A DNA stretch of 64,000 nucleotides from Entomortierella parvispora (taxonomy: Eukaryota; Mortierellomycota; Mortierellomycetes; Mortierellales; Mortierellaceae): assembly GCA_963573315.1 (NCBI GenBank), contig OY752144.1, positions 1,234,501 through 1,298,500 of the forward strand, in the 5' to 3' direction. Below, in pieces: positions 57,189-64,000 of this stretch (positions within the stretch are counted from its first letter, which is position 1; each line of letters starts with the position of its first letter). The translations under genes were made by a program, and so were the position numbers. The notes below the pieces were generated by a model that worked only from the letters and a program-made list of their open reading frames with translations, was not told the DNA's origin and made no database searches.

Positions 57189-60100
57189 CTGGCGCTTTGA
57201 TTCTTCCGAGAAAAGCTCTGGGATGCTACTGGATGAAGATCGACGGGCATTGAACGAGTTGGTCTTCAAGTGAGGTCTCCCTTCAGATGCCAAGAATGGG
57301 CTCGTCGACGCTGTCGCTGAAGAGTTGAAAAGTTTTCCGCTAGTTGTATCCGTGTCGTTCAATCTCTTGTTATCCACGAAACCGATGGCTGGGGATGCCC
57401 TTTGATGGCCAAAAAGGGAAGGTCCCGATGCTTTGCCTATGCTCGGAAGTGTCGGTACAAATGGAGCCCTTGGAGATCCATGTCTGTCGCCTCTGGGTGG
57501 AGTGGAGAACGAGACAAGCTGCCAGCTGGACGGCTTTCCGTCAGTGGATGAGGCAACATCTTGCGCACTGCCTCGACGAGACACCATATCGCGTCCTGCT
57601 GGCTCCATCGTCGTCCTTCTTGCAGTTCTGCACTCGTCACAGATACTCCCTTGGTTTTCCCCATCTAAAGGTGGTGATACACCTCCAAACTCACTATCGC
57701 GGACCCGACCCAGATCTCGTGAGAGAGGCGACGGAGAAACGGTCGAGGCACGTTTGGACTTGCTTGATTGAGCACGCCCATTCCTGCTATCTTTAAGGTC
57801 AGAGACAGATTTCAGGGAAAACTCGTCCCCATAAATGAACTTGAGAAAGTAAAAGCAAAAGTAAAAGATATCCTCTCCACGCTGACTGCGGTCAGCGAGC
57901 AAATGACTATGTCCGACATATAATAGAACTATCGTTAGTTTGCCGCAAGAGTGAAAACCAGAATCGATAATATGATATCTGCCCGCCGACGTACTTGAAC
58001 AAAAACCAATCGTATCCCATAGTAAGGTAGAGAATCTCGGCAGCCGATAATGACTGGTGAGCCTCCCCGTCCGCCCAAAGCGAAATTCGCAGTAAAGAGA
58101 TGAATAGTGGAGTACGGTCCCATCCTAAGGGAACAAAAACAAGACGCGGATGTTAGTTGATCAATCAAAAGGTGAAAAAAAAACCACCCTCGGTCCACCA
58201 ATTGACCACCAATTGACCACTCTTACCTGATATGCAATGGATCAACAATCCTCTTTGGGACCGGGCGTGGTCCTGTGCTCCAAGAGGCAAACGCGGGTCC
58301 GGGGTATCGTCGGCAATATGTGAGAGATAGAGGCGGAGATAGTTTTGCGTGAGTTCAACTACATGAATTGAGGGAGACTTGTTAGAGGAATAGAAAGAAC
58401 CACCGTATCCGCGTACTTTTGTTCAATATCATTCAGGAACGCTCGCTCGACTTACTGAGATCCCATCCCTTGTAGTCTCTCCAGCGAATACCAAGGTTGT
58501 CTATATGCCCCGGAGGCAACTGCAACTCGGCATCGGCAAAGTTTTGAGACCAATCAAAACATAGTTTCCTTGCCGAGTACTTGTTTGCCTTGAACTTTTG
58601 AAAAAACTCGACTCCAGGATAGGGTGTGGCCACTAGCTTGAATTTGGAATACCGCCCAAAGGAGTCCACTTTTTCAGAAGATGTGACTTTAAGGCCGTAT
58701 CTGGATGAAGAGGAGGAAGAGAAAGGTACACCAAATCAAATGAGTGGGCACTCCTTATGTCAGCAAGCTCGGAGAAAGAGAGCCTATGTTGATGTCTGGA
58801 GTTGAGTCTCTTACTTGACTTTGCGATTCTCGACCATAAGGTCATTGATGTAGGTCACCCCTAACCGGTGCAGTAGTTCAATATCTTCAAGTCGCTGTTT
58901 CTCCAGAGATGATTCGCGGTCTTCCTTATCAGGACTTTATATCATGACAATAACGAAGAAAAAAAAAAAAAAAAAAAAGAGTTAGTACAAAAAAATGTTG
59001 TGATGCGCATGCCAACTTTGCAGGAGGCTGACAAATACTAGTGCATGAGGTCGGTCTCTCCTGCCTTATCGGTTTTACCTTTTCTCCCCTGTGCCATACA
59101 GGAACATCTTTCGTTTTTGGTTCAACTCATTGAACTTTTGGTTGACACTATGCATAAAAACTTCGACCTCATTCGAGAGAGTTGCCGACCTGCAAATATT
59201 TTTGCCACGAACAAGGATACATGGTATCACGAACCGGGCTCGCACACGCGCAAAGTGGGACTTTTCAAATTGCTTCGAGAGCTCCTGTGTATCATTGACT
59301 ATCGTGGCGAGGAGATGGTTTGTGCGTGGGAGAGAGCACGAGGGATTAGGATAAAACGCGATCCTCACCTGGACCCTTGTGCAATTGAAAAAAAGAGGGT
59401 TGTAAACCACGACCGCAGAGCGGGGAAGTGGGGGATAGAGAAGAAAGCAGAAAACTAACCTTTATCTTTGTCTGCCTTGGACGAATCGTTGCTACCGCTG
59501 TCGTTATTGTTGTCGTTGCTGTTGCTGTTGTTGGAGGTGACGGCGGTGGCGACTGTGGATGACGGCCCTACGTATTCTTTTATTGAGTAGTTCTTTGACT
59601 CTTCAGTTCTCGGTATCCGAAATGGAAACGGGAGTACGTGTCTTCGGCTGAAGCGATCCGAGTCCTTGGTAGGATTTTTGAGTGGGGATGGGTGATGTAT
59701 AAAGTCGAGTTCTGTTTTGATGTCTTGGAAGGACATCATTCCGCTTTCGCCTAGATCAAAGCTCTGATCGCCGTCCTCGATCATGGAGTTGTCCATGTTC
59801 TCAGAGTGAATTGGCTCGTGTTGACTGTTGTGGTTATTGTTGCCCTCGTTGCTGTCAGCGGTCGCACCATTGTGTGTGGCAAAGCGAGGGGAGATTGAAG
59901 AATTGAGGGGAAGAATGCGTGACGAGGGAGAGGTTAACAAGGCTGCAGAGGGAGTGGAGTGTAAAGGATCTGTGGGTATTGAGGCAACGTCGCCCTGGGT
60001 AGAACAGCTTTGACCTTTGTCAGACTCCTGCATATCGGCCTTGCCTGGGCCGTCCACTTTCTGCGTGGGTTGTCTCGGCTTTTCGAGGATGGCGAGCTCG

Positions 60101-60936
60101 GAGGGGTAGGAGGGACACAGCTGGCCATTGTGATTCGGGACAGTTCCCACAACGTAGTCCTTCTCGAACAAGGCAAAGCAGTGTTGCAGTACAGCCTTGC
60201 ACTGTTGCATCGAAACCAAGGCAAGCATACAATGACACCAACAGGCATGACCAAAGAAAGCATAGAAAGAACAGGCCCAATCCCAAACCGATCAGAGAAA
60301 ACGGCGCGGGGGAGGAATCGGTCAATATTCGTCCAATGAGGCGCATTGTCCGCGGCAGGCAAGTAGGCAAGCACAGGCGCACAAGCAGATGGAATCCGTA
60401 GAAAGACACAGACGGGCACACCGATCAGGACAGGACATAGCGAGGCATTGGGCCCGAATTGAGAACCCACCAGAGGGGGGGCCGCATAGGACAGACAGAC
60501 AAACAGACCAAGGATTCAAAAGGGGGGGATGGAAAGGCAGAAAAAAAAATGTATACAAAAGAAGTTCATGGTGAGTATGCGTACTTTTTCACTGTGGATC
60601 GTTCCTCTGCAGAAAACCCCTTTGTCGCTCGTTCTTTGTTTAAGCCTCGTCAGCACTGCAGCAGGAGCATCAATGTGGGCCATGCCCATGCCACTGCTTG
60701 TCGATCGGGCACGGCAAAGACCCGTCATTGCTGCGTATCTTCATCAAGGCATGGAAAGAAAAACGAAAAAGGTGCGGGGTACGAATATGAAAACGAGAGA
60801 GAGAACAGAGGAGAGCAGAGTTGGGAGGGGCAGTCACCTCTGGGTCTTCATGCTTCGCAGCATGCGAGGCGTCGTAGTGCAGGTAGAGACTGTACAGCCT
60901 GTGGGCCTGGCTCTGCTGGCACAGGTTTGAGCTCAT
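54426..60936 (-). CDS. MTMR14-like phosphoinositide phosphatase, long tail
   Basis: Eight exons (60838-60936, 59460-60201, 59079-59298, 58815-58934, 58456-58700, 58227-58358, 57995-58124, 54426-57906) give 1722 residues; every junction keeps frame. The N-terminus (HRLYSLYLHYDASHAAKHED, FALFEKDYVVGTVPNHNG, LCPSYPSELAILE), FARVRARFVIPCILVRGKNI with CRSATL, then KVTSSEKVDSFGRY, ELTQNYLRLYLSHI and the active site HCISGWDRT (CX5R, split by an intron after CIS) match myotubularin-related protein 14, which dephosphorylates PI3P and PI(3,5)P2. ISLWADGEAHQSLSAAEILY and GEDIFYFCFYFLKFI end the catalytic part. The remaining ~1100 residues are low-complexity: Ala run (57158-57190), Asp run (about 55975-56045), CxxC pairs (SICDECRTA, RICQVCHHS) and a terminal GRWDW. 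The Ser/Asn-rich insert in exon 2 is also long. The join of exon 1 to exon 2 spans a 636-bp intron and is the least certain. Confidence 0.88.
58959..58978. repeat. A20 tract inside MTMR14 intron
   Basis: Run of 20 A on the plus strand, thus T20 on the sense strand, about 23 bases before the intron's acceptor, where it can act as the polypyrimidine tract. Confidence 0.9.
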
Positions 60937-61414
60937 GGAGGCAAGGCAAGGACAGTCTGCAAGTCAAGAAGGAAGCAAGAAAAGAAGGAAGGAAGGAAGG
61001 AAGGAAGGAAGGGAAGGAAGGAAGGAAGGAAGGGAAGGAGGACAGAATGAGGCACCGAATGGAGAGAGCAGAGGGGGACGGAAACAGGAAGGAGGGAGGG
61101 AGGAGGGAGGCTGAATGGAGCCGGCAGACGGGAAGTGCATGCAGCGATAGAGACAAGTGAAGTGCGAGCGAGAGACGGAGTGGAGTGGGTGGAGAAGGGC
61201 CCTCTTAAGGGCTGGGGCATCTTTCTTTCTCTTTCTGTCTGTGTGAAGTGTGAAGTGTGAAGTGTGCAGCGGAGGTGTGCAGTCAGAGAGGGGCAACGGA
61301 TACAGGGCGCGTTTTTTCATCCCGGGATCTGTTCCTGTTCTCTCGCTTCCATCCATCCATCCCATCCATCCCTTCCATTCTTTCCAGTCTCCCCATACCC
61401 ATACCTCCATCCAC
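60937..61414. promoter_or_regulatory. Divergent promoter, MTMR14-like / COQ10
   Basis: 478 bp between start codons. Strong strand asymmetry: the plus strand is almost all purine from 60965 to 61110, including the GGAA repeat, then turns pyrimidine-rich just before the COQ10 ATG (CCATCCATCCATCCCATCCA at 61350-61370). Also holds three copies of GTGTGAAGTGTGAAGTGTG-type sequence (61238-61266). Confidence 0.6.
60968..61040. repeat. (GGAA)n microsatellite
   Basis: About 70 bp of tandem GGAA/GAAG units with single G insertions at three points. Lies 30-100 bp upstream of the MTMR14-like start codon. Confidence 0.95.
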
Positions 61415-62557
61415 ATGCTGACTGGACCGCAGCACCGCGTTGCCGTTGCTCCCTACTACCGCCTCGGCCTGGAGCTCCATCGGCTGCAGGGAATCCCTGG
61501 ACCCTCCGCTGTACGGTCTCATCTTCGGGATCCTCTTCTCAGACGCCACCAACACAAACAGCAATGTCGAGCTCTCTTTAGTTTGCCAAAGATCCCAAAG
61601 CTCCCCAACCTGCCCGACCTTCTCAACACCTCGAGTTCACGCTACTACAAGGATAGGACTCTACTGAAATACTCGCAGCAGGAGTTCTACGACGTTGTCG
61701 CGAACGTGGACGATTACTACAAGTTCCTGCCCTGGTGCACCTACTCCAAAATGTCGCCACCTGTCCAAGAAACGAAGACCACCCTCATCACCACGGACGA
61801 AAAGGGTCGATCCGATCTACAGGCTATGCCGTCAGATATGAAATCGACCATGGGCGGCGGCGGTCAACCTAAAATGCCCTCATCAGTGCAGCATCAGCCG
61901 TTGGCCACCACAGTCAGGCACGGTGAACTCGGGATTGGATTTAACTCCATGCAGGAGAGATATGTTTCCACCGTAACGTGTCAGGAACCATGGATGGTCC
62001 GTGCAATCTCTTACGACTCAAAGTTGTTCAAGGAACTCTCCACTACCTGGAAGTTTACCCCCAATGCGTCCAAAACGACCACCCTCGAAGCTGCCCTGGA
62101 TCAGGAAGTCAACGAGGAAACCTCCCTCCTGACAAGACCTGTTCAGGAGAATCTATCAGAGCCATCGCCGCCATCACCACCTCAACTCACTGCTGCTGTG
62201 GTGTTTGGAGCATCGGCTCTTCCCTCACTAAAACCTATCGCCACTCAAACGACGCCTTCCTCATCGCCCTCTTCTACTGTACCCTCTTCAGCACCACCTA
62301 CCACAATACCATCCTCATCCTCAGCCCCGTTTCCCGCCCCTCCAAAGTCAACCATCTTGCGGACAGCCTCACCCTCCAATCTGGCCACCATGAGGCCAAG
62401 TGACTATCCCTCTGTCTGGGTAGATTTCGAGATCCAGTTTGAATTTTCCTCTCCTGTCCATGCCTCCATGTCGTCTCTGTTCTTCGACCAAGTCAGCAAG
62501 GAAATGCTCCAGGCCTTTGTCAAGCGCGCCGAAGTCCTCTACGGGAAGAGATATTAA
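61415..62557 (+). CDS. COQ10: Coenzyme Q-binding protein COQ10, expanded
   Basis: Inner-membrane lipid-binding START/polyketide-cyclase protein needed for ubiquinone function and synthesis. Single exon, 380 residues. Basic presequence (residues 1-55; HRVAVAPYYRLGLELHRLQG, RRHQHKQQCRALFSLPKIPK). Domain blocks: LKYSQQEFYDVVANVDDYYK, FLPWCTYSKM, then ELGIGFNSMQERYVSTVTCQ, VRAISYDSKLFKELSTTWKF, and the final SVWVDFEIQFEFSSPVHASM with SLFFDQVSKEMLQAFVKRAE. Usual COQ10 is about 170-240 residues. Two insertions account for the length: about 45 residues between the second strand and ELGIGF, and about 110 Pro/Ser/Thr-rich residues between the WKF strand and SVWVDFEI. Core blocks on both sides are intact, so this is probably a real protein. 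Confidence 0.92.
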   Translation: MLTGPQHRVAVAPYYRLGLELHRLQGIPGPSAVRSHLRDPLLRRHQHKQQCRALFSLPKIPKLPNLPDLLNTSSSRYYKDRTLLKYSQQEFYDVVANVDDYYKFLPWCTYSKMSPPVQETKTTLITTDEKGRSDLQAMPSDMKSTMGGGGQPKMPSSVQHQPLATTVRHGELGIGFNSMQERYVSTVTCQEPWMVRAISYDSKLFKELSTTWKFTPNASKTTTLEAALDQEVNEETSLLTRPVQENLSEPSPPSPPQLTAAVVFGASALPSLKPIATQTTPSSSPSSTVPSSAPPTTIPSSSSAPFPAPPKSTILRTASPSNLATMRPSDYPSVWVDFEIQFEFSSPVHASMSSLFFDQVSKEMLQAFVKRAEVLYGKRY

Positions 62558-62696
62558 TTGTCCCATGATACACCAGCACCAAATAGAATTAAAAATCCTA
62601 GATCAAGCTATCATAATGTACAATACGTTCTTTAATTAACACACATCAAGATGCAGATGCTATTAGCGGCGAGGAACGATCCTCATTCTCAATCTT

Positions 62697-64000
62697 TCAT
62701 TGTAACCTCACTCTTTTTGATCGCGAGTTCTCAATTTCCGGATGCAGCTCTTCACTGGCATCGTTCTCTCCCGCCTTCGTTCGTCTTTTTTTGGGCGCCT
62801 TCTTTATGGCCTCCGTTGTCTCAGATCCCGTCGCGACTTCAGATGGCGCGTTCGACGCCAAAGATGCAACTGCTGCTTCCGTTGCAGTGAAAGGTGCTGG
62901 AAGGGATTCCGATTCCACTGTTCCCGACACAGACTTTTGACGCTTCTTGGCCGGACCTCTCTTTTTCGATGGCTTTCCCACAGACTTTGCTCTCGACTCG
63001 CCCTGCAACGATATTTCTTCAGATGTTGCGAGCATGGCGATAGAACTTGGATTTGTTGTTTCCAGAGAGTCAACATGAACTTTCCTGGGACGACCCATTT
63101 TTTTCCGAACCTTCGCACCAGACACTGCTAGCTCTAGTGCTTCCGCTTCCACAGTTGAGAGAGCTGTACTGGGGGACCTCCTGGATACAGAACTGGACGA
63201 TTTCGCTTTGCCGCCTCTTGATTTCTTTGTTGGCGGCAGTCTCACTAGCGGGATCGATGCTGTTGCCGTTGGTGACTTTACTGTGGTGGGCGCGGTGAGT
63301 GAGGCCGATGCAACCGGTATTGCAGCCTGTGACACAGCAACTGAGGAGGACTCTGCCGACATATCTGATGCCCTTGTATCCAAAGACTGTGTCAAGGATC
63401 CATGCTGTGTACAAAGTTGATATTCGCGCGCCATCCAGAATGGATCCATAGATTGCGAAATTTCCAACGGGTTGGCGACATAGGGAAGTCGGTATGCGCG
63501 CTTTTCTTGGGAATCGATCGAATCGAAAGCAGCACTAGAGGGGATCATTGGCCGTGAAAGGTCAAGGCCTGATTCTTGATTTGAACAGACAGGGGTATCA
63601 GATGAAGAGACTGGTGTCGATAGCTGAGCAGTGTTTGCCCGAGTGGATGAGGCACCGTCGCGGCCGGTAGTCTTGAGTATATACGAGTCCGTTTCAGTTT
63701 TCCCCAGTCGAAAGTAAGGGCCATTGATCACTGGCCGTGTCAATGGATTGAGTCGTTCTGGATCTTTTTCGTAGTCTCTCAGATCTAGATCCATCCAACT
63801 GCCACGTGCTCCTGAAGGTAATGGAAGCTGGTGCGCAAAAACGTAATCCGCATCCTGTTGTCCTTCCGTGTGTAAATGAGGTAACCTCTGCCGCAAGCCC
63901 CTTTGCTGTACCAGCTTTTGGACCAGCGTTTTATCGCCAGCCTTGACAATCAACCTGTGGGCCAATTCTTGTCTTTGGAGATGGCACCCCATGGACAGGA
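62697..64000 (-). CDS. AT-hook protein, 5' end outside window
   Basis: The frame is open from 62697 to at least 63992; the protein's N-terminal part lies beyond the right edge, so the start is unknown. At least 431 residues are visible. Near the left of the protein is a conserved-looking acidic/aromatic stretch (GSWMDLDLRDYEKDPERLNP, VINGPYFRLGKTETDSYI). The C-terminal half is basic with an AT-hook core (KKMGRPRKVH) and Lys/Arg clusters (SKKRGPAKKRQK, KKAPKKRRTK) ending RSKRVRLQ. It suggests a DNA- or chromatin-binding nuclear protein. I cannot name the family. Convergent with COQ10, 139 bp between stops. Confidence 0.75.
   Translation of the reverse strand, partial: LSMGCHLQRQELAHRLIVKAGDKTLVQKLVQQRGLRQRLPHLHTEGQQDADYVFAHQLPLPSGARGSWMDLDLRDYEKDPERLNPLTRPVINGPYFRLGKTETDSYILKTTGRDGASSTRANTAQLSTPVSSSDTPVCSNQESGLDLSRPMIPSSAAFDSIDSQEKRAYRLPYVANPLEISQSMDPFWMAREYQLCTQHGSLTQSLDTRASDMSAESSSVAVSQAAIPVASASLTAPTTVKSPTATASIPLVRLPPTKKSRGGKAKSSSSVSRRSPSTALSTVEAEALELAVSGAKVRKKMGRPRKVHVDSLETTNPSSIAMLATSEEISLQGESRAKSVGKPSKKRGPAKKRQKSVSGTVESESLPAPFTATEAAVASLASNAPSEVATGSETTEAIKKAPKKRRTKAGENDASEELHPEIENSRSKRVRLQ

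Noticed and set aside
60848-61220. Minus-strand Ser/Leu/Phe/Pro repeat frames
   Set aside because: Translations of the GGAA repeat and the purine-rich promoter strand.
1-64000. CRISPR arrays, bacterial operons, phage or viral genes
   Set aside because: No spaced direct repeats, no viral or integrase-like genes; intron-rich genes and their families are fungal nuclear.

Overview
This is nuclear DNA of a filamentous fungus. Genes are closely packed and mostly carry several short GT-AG introns (about 50-120 bp), intergenic gaps are short, and coding sequence is typical of zygomycete-grade fungi. Three things suggest an early-diverging lineage of the Mortierella type: a true L-lactate dehydrogenase, a TMEM245-like protein and an MTMR14-like phosphatase, and repeated F-box/leucine-rich-repeat (LRR) genes. 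The species assignment is inference from gene content only.

Layout. 0.3-9 kb (minus): NAD(P)HX dehydratase (NAXD), the SIN3 co-repressor and mitochondrial ribosomal protein uL5m. 9-14 kb: three secreted proteins in a row, namely a phospholipase-B/GDSL-type lipase, a probable GPI-anchored wall protein and a 101-aa cysteine-rich protein. 14-16.7 kb: gene-poor. 16.7-21.4 kb: an MFS monocarboxylate-type transporter, a small ankyrin protein and lactate dehydrogenase. 22.6-27.8 kb: an F-box/LRR-type protein, a secreted acidic protein and a glutathione S-transferase. 27.9-39.1 kb: PTR2 peptide transporter, protoporphyrinogen oxidase HEM14, TMEM245-like membrane protein and PEX19. 39.3-51.3 kb: an accessory-looking block with LRR gene remnants, a ~1120-aa protein of unknown family, a doubtful cysteine-rich gene, an F-box/LRR gene with two frameshifts and an intact F-box/LRR paralog. 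51.5-64 kb: CBP3 (complex III assembly), SNRNP27 (tri-snRNP), a 1722-aa MTMR14-like phosphatase, COQ10, and the 3' part of an AT-hook protein running off the right edge.

Most of the core genes are housekeeping. Five act in or on mitochondria (NAXD, uL5m, HEM14, CBP3, COQ10), but they are scattered among unrelated genes and do not form an operon-like unit. Several divergent pairs share short promoters (uL5m/lipase, F-box/secreted acidic protein, HEM14/TMEM245, F-box/CBP3, MTMR14/COQ10).

The best candidates for something undescribed are the ~1120-aa protein at 41.1-44.5 kb, the low-complexity C-terminal tail of the MTMR14-like protein, lineage-specific insertions in lactate dehydrogenase and COQ10, and a group of single-base frameshifts confined to the 39-49 kb accessory block. 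Exon boundaries were worked out by hand from GT/AG sites and reading-frame continuity. Where I give exact exon coordinates, the spliced length is a multiple of three.
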